A program made the translations under genes and the position numbers. 64,000 nt of DNA from CAVQFO01 sp963711725 (lineage in GTDB: Bacteria; Pseudomonadota; Gammaproteobacteria; Nitrococcales; Aquisalimonadaceae). The stretch's first letter is position 1; each line of letters starts with the position of its first letter. This document shows, in pieces, positions 48,093 through 57,279 of the stretch. The notes under the pieces were generated by a model. That model did no database searches. It saw nothing but the letters and a program-made list of their open reading frames with translations, and was not told where the DNA came from. The stretch is taken from positions 62,001 to 126,000 of the forward strand of contig CAVQFO010000043.1 of the NCBI GenBank assembly GCA_963711725.1. The letters are read 5' to 3'.

Positions 48093-48959
48093 TCAGAACT
48101 TCCGCAACGCGATCCCGTAGTAACCTCCAGCGGCGTCGCTGTTGACATGAACCATGCGCTCTCCGCTGGCTGCCGTTTCCACGAATCGACACACGGCATA
48201 GGCACTCAACGTCTCGTAGTAGGGTGCCGCGTGGGTGTACTCGACCAACCGGCCCGCTCCCTCCAATTGGCTGGCTTCGCCGCTTCTCACCAACCCGTAG
48301 CCCACCGCCAGGCTGCGGGCGTCGTACGCCGCCGCCGCTTCCTCCATGGCGCCTCGGCTCCCGAACCGGCGAACCCACTCAATCTCCGCCACGGGCGCCG
48401 CGCAACGCTGATCGATCCACAACCAATGACTGCCCTCCCCCAGGGCCACGTCGGCACCCACGCCGAGGCGCAGTCGATGCTGGGTCAATGGCCACGCACA
48501 TTCGTCCACAGCGCCGACCAGCGCCGAGGGCCGCCGCTCCGCCTCCGCCGCCGCGAGCTCCAGGCACGCCTCGAAGGAACAGTCCTGGCGCGAAACCGCC
48601 ATGTTCGCGCCCTGCAGCCCCAGGCTTTGGGCGATATAGAACCCCGCCATGTTGCTGGAAACGTTGATGAAGCCGAAGGGCATGGGTGCGCGCCGACCCC
48701 CGTGGATGTCGCGCAGCAGATTGATGGTATCGGCGACATTGCCCTGGCCACTGCCGAGATAGACATCGCAGCCTCCGTCACCCACACCGTCGATACCGGC
48801 CACGCAACGATGGGCACCGATCAGCGCCAACTGTATGAAACGGTTCAACCGCCGGGGAGGCCGTTCGCAAACGGCCTTCAGCTCGGCTCTGAGGTCGTCT
48901 CCGGCATCACCGGCCACCCGCTGAAACGTTGATGCACCAGCTATCTTGAGCGTCGTCAT
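48093..48959 (-). CDS. Ketosynthase-like chain-length-factor protein without catalytic Cys
   Basis: A 288-residue protein of the short beta-ketoacyl-synthase N-terminal-like type. The region VYLGSGQGNVADTINLLRDI and FGFINVSSNMAGFYIAQSLG aligns with a ketosynthase core, but the position of the active-site Cys is Ser/Asn (INVSSNMAG) and the His motifs are absent. Such proteins partner a real ketosynthase as chain-length factors. The ATG at 48959 overlaps the stop of the ketosynthase by four bases, so a heterodimer is likely. Confidence 0.75.
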   Translation of the reverse strand: MTTLKIAGASTFQRVAGDAGDDLRAELKAVCERPPRRLNRFIQLALIGAHRCVAGIDGVGDGGCDVYLGSGQGNVADTINLLRDIHGGRRAPMPFGFINVSSNMAGFYIAQSLGLQGANMAVSRQDCSFEACLELAAAEAERRPSALVGAVDECAWPLTQHRLRLGVGADVALGEGSHWLWIDQRCAAPVAEIEWVRRFGSRGAMEEAAAAYDARSLAVGYGLVRSGEASQLEGAGRLVEYTHAAPYYETLSAYAVCRFVETAASGERMVHVNSDAAGGYYGIALRKF

Positions 48960-50113
48960 GAATCGTTCGAAATAACCAGGCTGGAATTGTTGCCGCCGAA
49001 ACCGAAGAAATTCAGCAGGAAATGCCCAGGTTCCACGGGGCGCGGACTGGCCACGGGCGCAATGGGCAGATCCTCCATGGGATTTTCGAAGTTCGCCGTG
49101 GGCGGGAAAAAGCCCGCATCCAGGCAGGCGAGAATGCCGGCCGTCTCCATCGCGCCGCAGGCCCCCAGCGTATGCCCGATCATGGATTTGAGCGAGGTGA
49201 AAGGCGGCGGGTCACCGAATACCGCGCACATGGCCTGTCCCTCCACCAGATCGTTGGTGGGGGTACTGGTGCCGTGTGCCTTCACGGCGCGGACCTGATT
49301 GGGATGCACACCGCTGTCGTCCAGGGCCTCGCGCATAACATCGGCCACAGCCTGGGGCGAGCTGTTGGTGGCCGAGGTCGTATCGCAGAGGTTGGAGCCC
49401 CCCAGAATATAAACGGGGCGTTCCGCGCGCGATGCCGGGCGGCTACTCAGCACCAGGGCCGCGACACCTTCTCCCAACACCAACCCCCGGCGATCCCGAT
49501 CGAAGGGCCGGGAGGGAGCATCGGAGGCCAGCATCAGGGCATCGAACCCATAGAGGGAAATCTTGTTGAAGCATTCCGTGCCGAGTACCACGGCGTCGTC
49601 CAGCAGGCCCGCGCGAATCATTCTAAAGGCATAGATCAACGCATTGGCACTGGAGGAACACGCCGTGCTGAACAGAAATTCCCCTCCGGAGAAACCGTAG
49701 GCGTGGCAAAGCTCCGAGGTGAAACGGCCATGGCCGGATACCCGCATGGGAAAGTCCGCATCGCCTCGCCGCACGTCCTGTTCGTAGAGCCACTCCGACT
49801 CAGCGATCTCCGAGGATGAGGTGCCCACGAAAAGCGCCGCTTTGCGGCGTTCCACCTCGCTCAGGCGCGCATCCGCCAGGGCGTCGTCCACAGCATCATG
49901 CGCCATGCCGCGCAGCCGGTCCGGCCCCGTGGGCCGATCCACGCGGTGGTAAAGATAGCGTCCCGGACGTTCATCCAGATCGTCAAGATGCAACACCTGG
50001 GGATGGCTGCGGCCCTGGGCGAGCGATTCTCCATGGACGGCCATGCCTCGGCCCAGGCTGCTCACGATCCCGCAGCCCCGGATGCAGACTCTCGGTGTAT
50101 TTCGCGCGCTCAC
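48956..50113 (-). CDS. 3-Oxoacyl-ACP synthase II-like ketosynthase
   Basis: A 385-residue FabF/KS-alpha-type condensing enzyme with the full triad: Cys152 (FSTACSSSANA), His280 (KAHGTSTPTND) and His314 (SMIGHTLGACGAME), and a C-terminal FFGFGGNNSSLV. It extends acyl chains on an ACP. Its downstream, overlapping partner lacks the catalytic Cys, and an ACP gene lies 15 bases upstream, so this is a dedicated elongation module and not FabF of primary metabolism. The start is a GTG without an obvious ribosome site, suggesting coupling to the ACP gene. Confidence 0.88.
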   Translation of the reverse strand: MSARNTPRVCIRGCGIVSSLGRGMAVHGESLAQGRSHPQVLHLDDLDERPGRYLYHRVDRPTGPDRLRGMAHDAVDDALADARLSEVERRKAALFVGTSSSEIAESEWLYEQDVRRGDADFPMRVSGHGRFTSELCHAYGFSGGEFLFSTACSSSANALIYAFRMIRAGLLDDAVVLGTECFNKISLYGFDALMLASDAPSRPFDRDRRGLVLGEGVAALVLSSRPASRAERPVYILGGSNLCDTTSATNSSPQAVADVMREALDDSGVHPNQVRAVKAHGTSTPTNDLVEGQAMCAVFGDPPPFTSLKSMIGHTLGACGAMETAGILACLDAGFFPPTANFENPMEDLPIAPVASPRPVEPGHFLLNFFGFGGNNSSLVISNDS

Positions 50114-50128
50114 GTCCAGGAGAAAAGC

Positions 50129-50395
50129 TCAGTCGGGTTGTAGAAAGTCGGCCAAGGCATCGACCGACTCGAGAATACGCCGAAGCTCCTTGGGATCGGT
50201 AATGCGATGCCCGAACTCCCGCTGAATCGCCATGGAGATCTGCAATCCGTCCAGGGAATCCAGCTGAAGCTCGGATTCCTCCCCGAACAGAGCCTCACCG
50301 TCCGGTATTTCCTCCGGCTCGATATCCTTGCCGCACTCGTCCACGATCATCGCCTTCAGGCGAAGCTTGAGCGCATCGTCTTGGGAACCCTTCAT
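50129..50395 (-). CDS. Dedicated acyl carrier protein
   Basis: An 88-residue acidic carrier protein. The phosphopantetheine attachment Ser47 lies in LQLDSLDGLQIS, the DSL motif, and the following helix (MAIQREFGHRI) is typical for ACPs. It is not the fabD-fabG-linked AcpP. It lies between the ABC permease and the ketosynthase, so it probably carries the growing chain of the cluster's product. The frame is open to 50551, but ATG 50395 gives the normal ACP length. Confidence 0.88.
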   Translation of the reverse strand: MKGSQDDALKLRLKAMIVDECGKDIEPEEIPDGEALFGEESELQLDSLDGLQISMAIQREFGHRITDPKELRRILESVDALADFLQPD

Positions 50396-50433
50396 TCGAC
50401 CTCGTCTTGCTTCGGAGCATTTTCCGGGTGTCA

Positions 50434-51675
50434 TCATCCACGGCGAAACACGGCCGCGCCCAACAGGAGGCATACCGCGCCGAAACCACAAAGAACAGCC
50501 GCTTCCGGCAACGCGTCCATCCACCCACCCTGGCGCAACAGGATATCCCAAAATCCCTCCAGCCCCCAGGACATCGGTGACAAAACACTCAGACTCTGCA
50601 TGAACGGCGGCATCACGAATTTCGGCACCATCACACCGCCCACCGCACCGAACACCAGCGCCGAGACGCCGCCCACCATGGTCGCCTGCACCACCGTACG
50701 CGCCACGGCCGACACAAGCAGCGCATAGCCGATTGCCGCGATTCCCGTGGCGGAGCCGATCAGGAACAGGCCGAATGGGCTGTGCCCCAACTGCAGCTGT
50801 TCGCCGCCCAGGCGCGGCACCAGGAAAACACCGACCGCCAGCATCAATACCGTCTGGATCAGATTGACCAGGTAATAGGGAAACACCTTAGCGGCCAGCA
50901 GCTTGAATGCCGACACATTCATGATGCGCAGCCGCAGAAGGCTGCCTTGTTCGCGCTCGGTAATGAACCCCGTGGAAACCGGAAAGACCACAAAGAACAT
51001 GGCGAAGACCAACCAGGCGGGCACATTCTGCTGAACGGCACTGGGGATCCGCTCTTCCTCCCGCCTATCGTGATAGGCGAAGGTCTCGTCGATCTTCAAC
51101 GTATTCGGATCGGAGAGTTTGAGCAAATGTTCGGCATCCATGCCCACCATGGGCGACAGGCCTTTCAACAGGCGTTCGCTCTCCAGGCGCTGCAACTCGC
51201 CGCGCAGCGTCAGCAGAAAACTGCGTCGGGCCTGGGGCAGCACCGAAGGCGCCAGAAACACCCGAAGCAACGGGTCGTCTCCGGCCTCGGCACCACTCCC
51301 GGATGGGCTGGCCCTGGCCTCGATCCGCTTTCCGAAACCCTTGGGGATCAATACTGCGTATTTGTAATCTTCACGGCTGACAAGCCCGTAGAGGAAGTTG
51401 CGCGAGTCGTCGGTGCCTTTAACATCGACCGATACCGGATGGAACAGCTCCTTGCCGGCCAGTGCCTTGGCGAACTCCGTCGACGCCGCGCTCCCGTCCT
51501 GGTCCACCAGGGCGTACGTCTCGGCGACCGCGCGCCGCTCGTTGAACGCGTCGCGCAGAGCCAGGGACATGATCAGGATAAAGATCGCCGGCATCACGAA
51601 AAGCACCAGCAGGCCATGCCGGTCTCGGGACAAGACCAACAACTCCTTGCGCACGAGAGACAGAAAGGAGACCAC
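50434..51675 (-). CDS. ABC-2 type transporter permease
   Basis: A 413-residue ABC-2 exporter permease. One membrane span near residues 21-41 (LLVLFVMPAIFILIMSLALR) is followed by a large extracytoplasmic domain to about 225. Five or six spans follow, from WLVFAMFFVVFPVSTGFI to the C-terminus, with the ABC-2 SPMSWGLEGFWDILL segment. This YhhJ/NatB-like layout is common for drug and lipid exporters. The stop codon of the ATPase gene lies four bases upstream. Export of the cluster's product is inferred from position. Confidence 0.88.
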   Translation of the reverse strand: MVSFLSLVRKELLVLSRDRHGLLVLFVMPAIFILIMSLALRDAFNERRAVAETYALVDQDGSAASTEFAKALAGKELFHPVSVDVKGTDDSRNFLYGLVSREDYKYAVLIPKGFGKRIEARASPSGSGAEAGDDPLLRVFLAPSVLPQARRSFLLTLRGELQRLESERLLKGLSPMVGMDAEHLLKLSDPNTLKIDETFAYHDRREEERIPSAVQQNVPAWLVFAMFFVVFPVSTGFITEREQGSLLRLRIMNVSAFKLLAAKVFPYYLVNLIQTVLMLAVGVFLVPRLGGEQLQLGHSPFGLFLIGSATGIAAIGYALLVSAVARTVVQATMVGGVSALVFGAVGGVMVPKFVMPPFMQSLSVLSPMSWGLEGFWDILLRQGGWMDALPEAAVLCGFGAVCLLLGAAVFRRG

Positions 51676-51678
51676 GGC

Positions 51679-52683
51679 TCAGTCCCTCAACCGTTTGCCG
51701 GTCAAGCTCAGGAAAAGCTCTTCCAGGTCCCGATGGCCGTAGTGAAGAGCCTGAATCGGCGGCAGTCCCTCGCCCAACCGCCCCGCCAGCGTCCGAACCG
51801 CCTCTTCCGGGCTGGATACATCCATAACCACTTCGCGGCGTCCCGCCAGCTGCGCCCCCAATCGGGTGGCCGCCCTGGCCAAGGCCTCGCCGTCCACCTC
51901 GGGACCGAAGCCGACTCGAAGCGTACTGCCGCTACCGGCCCCGGTGTTCAGGAGCTCATCCATGGGTCCGTCCGCGAGGATTCGGCCCTGATCAATAATC
52001 GCCACGTGATCGCACAGCTGTTGGACCTCTTCCATGTAATGGGATGTGTAGATCACTGTCATTCCGCTTTCCGCCAAGCGCCGGATGGATTCCAGAATGA
52101 AGTGCCGGGACTGGGGATCGATACCCACTGTGGGCTCATCCAGGCACAGGATACCGGGCTTATTGAGGAGCCCGCAGGCGAGGTTCAATCGGCGCTTCAG
52201 ACCACCCGACAAGGTCTCGGCGCGCTTGTCGAGATAGCGCCCGAGATCGGCTGTTTCCACGGCGTCGGCGATGCGCTGGCGCCGCCGGGCCTTGTCAACG
52301 CCCCACACGCCGGCGAAGAAATCCAGGTTCTCCGCCACCGTCAGCATTGGATAGAAAGCGAGATCCTGGGGTACGAAACCGAAGATTCGCTTGATGGCGG
52401 CCAAATCCCGGTCGATATCCAGGCCGTCCACTTGAACGTCCCCGTCATCCCGTCGCACCAGCCCCACCAGCACCGACAAGAGCGTTGTCTTGCCCGCGCC
52501 GTTGGGGCCCAGCAGACCGAACAGCATGCCCCGGCCGATATGCAGGCTCACGGAATCCAGGGCCGGCGACGAACTGCCGGGATAGGTCTTGGAAAGAGAT
52601 TGGATCTTTATCAACTCGGAACCCGCTGGTCGCAGTCGCTCCGGTGGCTGCAAACGGCCGCCCGCCGGACAAGAGCCGCGCAT
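51679..52683 (-). CDS. ABC transporter ATP-binding protein
   Basis: A 334-residue ATPase with Walker A (LLGPNGAGKTTLLSVLVG), a Q-loop (FGFVPQDLAFYP), signature LSGGLKRRLNLACG (Leu in place of the usual Gln), Walker B (GILCLDEPTVGID) and an H-loop (YTSHYMEEVQQL). A C-terminal extension of about 100 residues resembles drug-export ATPases. The ATG at 52683 adds an atypical 24-residue N-terminus; a TTG before IKIQSLSKTY is the other candidate. It pairs with the permease downstream. Confidence 0.88.
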   Translation of the reverse strand: MRGSCPAGGRLQPPERLRPAGSELIKIQSLSKTYPGSSSPALDSVSLHIGRGMLFGLLGPNGAGKTTLLSVLVGLVRRDDGDVQVDGLDIDRDLAAIKRIFGFVPQDLAFYPMLTVAENLDFFAGVWGVDKARRRQRIADAVETADLGRYLDKRAETLSGGLKRRLNLACGLLNKPGILCLDEPTVGIDPQSRHFILESIRRLAESGMTVIYTSHYMEEVQQLCDHVAIIDQGRILADGPMDELLNTGAGSGSTLRVGFGPEVDGEALARAATRLGAQLAGRREVVMDVSSPEEAVRTLAGRLGEGLPPIQALHYGHRDLEELFLSLTGKRLRD

Positions 52684-52767
52684 TCTATCGGCTCGGCCCG
52701 GCCCTGCCTATCCCGCATGGACGGACGCGGTCCAGTTTCCGGACACGGCACAACGAAGCGGCACCGC

Positions 52768-53406
52768 CTACATCACCGCCAGGGCGGCGGCAAGCTGGTC
52801 CGGTGTCAGGGCAAGCCAGCTGCCGCCGGCCTTCTCCACAAGAGTCTGCCAGGATTTCAAGACACTGGCGTCGGGTTTACCTTCGCTATCCGGGGCCGTC
52901 GAGCAGGTCACGCCCAGCACCCGAACGCCTTTCAGCTTGATGTCTTGTCCACCACCCCCCCCAACCCCGCCGCTCGAGAAATCGGAGAGCACGATCAACG
53001 TGGCGTCACGACCACCAGCCGGTGCCAACAAAGCCGCAGCCTCCCGCACCGCGGCTGCCAGATCGGCCGCCGATTCAGCCTTGAACTCGCCATGTCGAAG
53101 TCGATCGACGTAGACGCGGATCTGCTGACGGAGTAACCGTTTCTGCGCATTGGCGTAGCCGGGGCGGCTCATCAGGGCCTGCCCAACGGGAAACCACTCC
53201 TTGTCATCCACCGCGAAACCACCGAAGTTAAAGTGGTCTCCGGGGCGCAACGACAGCAGCACCCGGCCCGCAGTCTCCTCGTAGCAACGCCCCAGGCTGC
53301 CGTTGTCCTGAGAGAAATCCGCGAGCACGACCACCCGCGCCGCCTTGGCCGTGCCGAAGCCGCCCGCGAGCAACGCCCCCATCAATATTACGGCCGGCAC
53401 TCTCAC
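52768..53406 (-). CDS. Secreted VWA-like protein, unknown function
   Basis: A 212-residue protein with a signal peptide (about 1-22, ending FGTAKA) and a von Willebrand A-like fold. ARVVVLADFSQDNGS carries a degenerate MIDAS motif (DxSxxxxS), and GRDATLIVLSDFSSGGVGGGG looks like a second metal-site strand. It starts at a GTG that overlaps the TGA of the membrane gene (GTGA). A longer open frame to 54339 shadows that gene. It is the second gene of an unnamed pair, 84 bases before the ABC ATPase on the same strand. Confidence 0.65.
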   Translation of the reverse strand: MRVPAVILMGALLAGGFGTAKAARVVVLADFSQDNGSLGRCYEETAGRVLLSLRPGDHFNFGGFAVDDKEWFPVGQALMSRPGYANAQKRLLRQQIRVYVDRLRHGEFKAESAADLAAAVREAAALLAPAGGRDATLIVLSDFSSGGVGGGGGQDIKLKGVRVLGVTCSTAPDSEGKPDASVLKSWQTLVEKAGGSWLALTPDQLAAALAVM

Positions 53407-54908
53407 CGGGAAGCCCCCTCGACGGCATCGGCCTGCGCTTCGCCGGTCTCCTGTTTGCGAGTCGCCCGGCTTCGGGCTTGCTCGGCGACGGTCACCGGGG
53501 CTGGCACCCGCCGGGCCCGCGACCGCAGTCGAACCTGACGCTCGACCCACAGCGGCAGAAAAATCGCCAGGTCGTATATCCGTATGGCGAAGTCGCCGAG
53601 ATAGGCCACCGCGGATGCCGTAAATCGCAGACCGATGGCCAACGCCCGCAGCACAAAAACGGCCAGGACGCCCAGGGCATGACCCAGCGAATTCACGAAT
53701 CCCTCCAAGGCAACGGCCATGAACGCCACCACCAACGGCAGCACAACGGCGATGGCGATCTCCGCGACCACGGTCACCCAATATTGGCCGGCTCCCAGCG
53801 CTCCGGTTCCCTCGCCCACCAGGGTAGCCGCCACCGCCGCCTGATCCTGGATCATCCATTCCCGCAGGTATGCCAAACCACCATGAACCAGGGCCAGCAC
53901 TGCCAGTCCGCCCAGCAGCCACCGTGCGACCCGGGACCTGGCCCGGTCGTCCATTGCGCCCAGGACCGGGAACATTCGCGTTACCTGCATGGTTTCGCAC
54001 AGCAACCAACCCACCGCCACGGCCGCGAACACCAGACCGGCAGCGGCGATATCCGCCAAGGGAACGCCGCCAGCGCCAGCGCCCCTTCCCACCAGCTCCT
54101 GCATGGACAGGCGGTTGAACTGAAACTCGAACAAGGCCAGCACGGCCAAAACCACCAGCAGGGCGCCGGACACCAGTAGCCGCGTCAGACTGGATGAAGA
54201 GACCATCTGCTCGCCAGCCAGCGTACCCGCCCGTACTTCCCGATACTCCTCCATCTGGCGATCCAAGGTGCGGGTGCGCTTCAGGAGCCGGGAGACGTTT
54301 TTCTCCACCTGGGTCAGCACCGCCAGAACATTGCGCCAATGGGGCATCATCCGATTCAGGGAGAGATGGCGTTTATGGCTGGCGCGGCGATATTCCTCTG
54401 TGGCGGAAAGGTTGGCGGACACGATGGAGCCATGGATGTCCTCCAGGACCCGCGCAACCATTTGGTCGCCCTGGTCCGGCACCTTCGCCACCGCCTCGAC
54501 CGCGCCGACCCAACCCGGAGGCGTGGGCGGCACTTCGGCGCTGAGCTTGTAGTCATCATCGATCGCGGCGATTTCCTCGCGGAGACGATGGGCCAGCGCC
54601 GGGAAACTTGCCAGATCCCGTTCCACGCCCCCCTGCAGACGGCCGAACTCGCGCTCGATCATGCGTTCCTGGAGTTCGCGGCCATGGGCCAGCAGGACCA
54701 CCCGGTTGCGTTCGGCCAGCCGCGCGCCTGCGACAGCGACCGCGCGCGCCGCCAATCGCAGCAATTTGCGAATGGTGCGGGTCAGGTTGCGAATGGCCTC
54801 ATGGGCGGGAAAGCGCGCCAGATAGAAGATACCGCTCAGGATGAGAAACCAGATCAACCCCGACAACCAAGGGTAGGGGGTAATCATGAAAACGTCGTGC
54901 AATGTCAT
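53403..54908 (-). CDS. Multi-span membrane protein paired with VWA-like protein
   Basis: A 501-residue membrane protein. One span lies near the N-terminus (PWLSGLIWFLILSGIFYLAR), followed by a charged helical cytosolic region (about 40-235, with coiled-coil character). Four or more further spans lie at about 243-263, 278-300, 330-350 and 375-440, and the tail is Arg-rich. No family recognised. It is translationally coupled to the VWA-like gene and lies upstream of the ABC/ACP cluster in the same direction, so it may belong to it or be an independent two-gene system. Confidence 0.6.
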   Translation of the reverse strand: MTLHDVFMITPYPWLSGLIWFLILSGIFYLARFPAHEAIRNLTRTIRKLLRLAARAVAVAGARLAERNRVVLLAHGRELQERMIEREFGRLQGGVERDLASFPALAHRLREEIAAIDDDYKLSAEVPPTPPGWVGAVEAVAKVPDQGDQMVARVLEDIHGSIVSANLSATEEYRRASHKRHLSLNRMMPHWRNVLAVLTQVEKNVSRLLKRTRTLDRQMEEYREVRAGTLAGEQMVSSSSLTRLLVSGALLVVLAVLALFEFQFNRLSMQELVGRGAGAGGVPLADIAAAGLVFAAVAVGWLLCETMQVTRMFPVLGAMDDRARSRVARWLLGGLAVLALVHGGLAYLREWMIQDQAAVAATLVGEGTGALGAGQYWVTVVAEIAIAVVLPLVVAFMAVALEGFVNSLGHALGVLAVFVLRALAIGLRFTASAVAYLGDFAIRIYDLAIFLPLWVERQVRLRSRARRVPAPVTVAEQARSRATRKQETGEAQADAVEGASR

Positions 54909-55199
54909 GCTCGCCTCCCGTCCGGCAGCGCCCCGGCCGCTCTTATAATAGTTTCCAGTACCCGATTATAGGGTGGAGCCCACTGTTTCGCCTAAGAACC
55001 GCTCCCCGGGGAACCGCAAGGTTTCGCCGGGATTCGGAAACGCCGTTCCATATTTCCAGCGTGGCATCGTATCCGATTCGCCATTGTAGCGTGCCTGCGC
55101 CGCCGGAATGTGGGAATCAGTGCGCGTCTCCCGATTCACCGTCGCGTAACATGGGAATCGTAACCTTACGGTCATACATCGGCACTGTCGGAAGGCGTC

Positions 55200-57272
55200 A
55201 TGGATCTCGATCTCAGAAACCCGGAACTCTACCTCAACAGGCAACTCAGCCTGCTTGAGTTCAACTGGCGCGTGCTGCAGCAGGCCCTGGACACCAGCGT
55301 CCCGCTGCTGGAACGACTGCGCTTCCTGTGCATCGCCAGCACCAACATGGATGAATTTTTCGAGATCCGTGTAGCCGGCCTCAAACAGGCGGTGGAAATG
55401 GGCTCGGTGCAGGCCGGCCCGGACAACCGCACGCCCCAGGAGGTCCTTCGGGCCATCAGCGCCCGAACTCACGAACTGGTCCGGGAGCAGTACCGCATCC
55501 TCAACCAAGTGCTGACACCGGCGCTGGAGGAACAGAGCATCCGCTTCGTGCGCCGCACCCGCTGGAACCAGACTCAGAAGAACTGGGTCCGACAATATTT
55601 CGAGGAAGCCCTGCTGCCCATCATCAGCCCGCTGGGGCTCGATCCGGCCCACCCCTTTCCGCGAGTGCTCAACAAGAGCCTGAACTTCATCGTCTCCCTG
55701 GAGGGCAAGGACGCTTTCGGCCGCAACAGCGGCATCGCCGTGGTCCAGGCGCCGCGGGCCCTGCCACGGCTGATCCAGCTCCCGCCGGAGCAGCGGGGCA
55801 ACGGACCCAATGATTTCGTCTTCCTGTCCTCCATCATCCACGCCCACGTGGGCGAGCTGTTCCCCGGCATGAAAGTCACCGGTTGCTACCAGTTCCGCGT
55901 CACCCGGAACAGCGAGCTGTACGTGGACGAGGAGGAAGTGGACGATCTGCTGCGCGCCATGGAAGGCGAGCTGCCCTCCCGGCGCTACGGCGACTGCGTT
56001 CGCCTGGAGGTGGCCGCGAACTGTCCACCCCACATGTCCGACTATCTGCTGCGGGAATTCGAACTGGCGGAAGAGGACCTCTACCAGGTGGACGGCCCGG
56101 TGAACCTCAACCGCCTCATGGCCATCGTCGACCAGGTGAACCGGCCCGATCTCACCTATCCGGCGTTCACGCCCAGCCTGCCCCGCGAGCTCACCGGGCA
56201 GACGGACATCTTCAAGGTTCTTCGCAAGCAGGAGATCCTGCTGCATCATCCCTTCCAGTCCTTTGTCCCGGTCATGGATTTCGTGCGCCAGGCGGCGAAC
56301 GACCCCAACGTGCTCGCCATCAAACAGACCTTGTACCGAACCGGCCCGGATTCGGCCATTGTCGATTCCCTGGTCTCCGCCGCCCGGGCCGGCAAGGAAG
56401 TCACAGTGGTCATCGAGCTGCGCGCGCGCTTCGACGAGGAAGCCAACATCGCCCTGGCGAACCGCCTTCAGGAGGCCGGCGCCCATGTGGTCTATGGCGT
56501 CGTGGGCCACAAGACCCACGCCAAGATGATCCTGGTGGTCCGGCGTGAAGGGCGCCAGTTGCGGGACTACGTGCACATGGGCACCGGCAACTACCACTCC
56601 CGCACCGCCCGCTTGTATACCGACTACGGGTTTCTGACGGCCGACGAGACCATCGGCGAGGACGTCCACAAGGTATTCCTGCAGCTCACCAGCCTGGGCA
56701 AGGTATCCAGCCTGCAAAAGCTCGTGGAATCCCCCTTCACGCTCCACGGCACCATCATCAGCAAGATCGAGCAGGAAGCGGAGAACGCCGCCAACGGCAA
56801 ACCGGCGCGCATCGTGGCCAAGGTCAATTCCCTGGTGGAACCCCGCGTGATCCAGGCGCTGTACGCGGCCGCCCTGGCCGGCGTGGAGATCGATCTCATC
56901 GTGCGGGGCATGTGTTGCCTGCGCCCCGGCGTTGAGGGCGTATCGGAGCGCATCCGGGTGCGCTCCATCATCGGTCGGTTTCTGGAGCACACCCGCGTCT
57001 TTCACTTCCACGCCGCCGGCAAGGACGAGGTCTATTGCAGCAGCGCGGACTGGATGGAGCGGAATTTCTTCCGCCGCGTGGAGTTGGCATTCCCCGTAGA
57101 GAACAAGGAGCTCAAGAAAAGCATCCTGCGTGACATGGACTTCTACCTGCGGGACAACACCCAGGCGTGGCTGCTGCAGTCGGACGGCACCTACCGCTGC
57201 GCCCAGCCCGGCGGCGAGGAACCGTTCAGCGCTCAGGCGGCGCTGCTGGAAAGCCTGGCGGAGAGCTCCTGA
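55200..57272 (+). CDS. ppk: Polyphosphate kinase 1
   Basis: PPK1 makes inorganic polyphosphate from ATP. The 690-residue protein has the four-domain layout: an N-terminal LNRQLSLLEFNWRVLQQAL start, the phosphohistidine site region VVGHKTHAKMILVVRREG, HMGTGNYHSRTARLYTDYG and the C-terminal DEVYCSSADWMERNFFRRVE. GGAAGG precedes the ATG. It converges with ppx, the exopolyphosphatase, leaving seven bases between the stops. The 291-base upstream gap has AT-rich TATAAT-like sites on both strands near 54950-54970 but no clear -35. Confidence 0.97.
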   Translation: MDLDLRNPELYLNRQLSLLEFNWRVLQQALDTSVPLLERLRFLCIASTNMDEFFEIRVAGLKQAVEMGSVQAGPDNRTPQEVLRAISARTHELVREQYRILNQVLTPALEEQSIRFVRRTRWNQTQKNWVRQYFEEALLPIISPLGLDPAHPFPRVLNKSLNFIVSLEGKDAFGRNSGIAVVQAPRALPRLIQLPPEQRGNGPNDFVFLSSIIHAHVGELFPGMKVTGCYQFRVTRNSELYVDEEEVDDLLRAMEGELPSRRYGDCVRLEVAANCPPHMSDYLLREFELAEEDLYQVDGPVNLNRLMAIVDQVNRPDLTYPAFTPSLPRELTGQTDIFKVLRKQEILLHHPFQSFVPVMDFVRQAANDPNVLAIKQTLYRTGPDSAIVDSLVSAARAGKEVTVVIELRARFDEEANIALANRLQEAGAHVVYGVVGHKTHAKMILVVRREGRQLRDYVHMGTGNYHSRTARLYTDYGFLTADETIGEDVHKVFLQLTSLGKVSSLQKLVESPFTLHGTIISKIEQEAENAANGKPARIVAKVNSLVEPRVIQALYAAALAGVEIDLIVRGMCCLRPGVEGVSERIRVRSIIGRFLEHTRVFHFHAAGKDEVYCSSADWMERNFFRRVELAFPVENKELKKSILRDMDFYLRDNTQAWLLQSDGTYRCAQPGGEEPFSAQAALLESLAESS

Positions 57273-57279
57273 ACGAGCC

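Noticed and set aside
53407..54339. Long upstream extension of the VWA-like gene
   Set aside because: This part overlaps the membrane gene in another frame and is Gly/Arg-rich noise; the signal peptide and coupled GTG at 53406 mark the real start.
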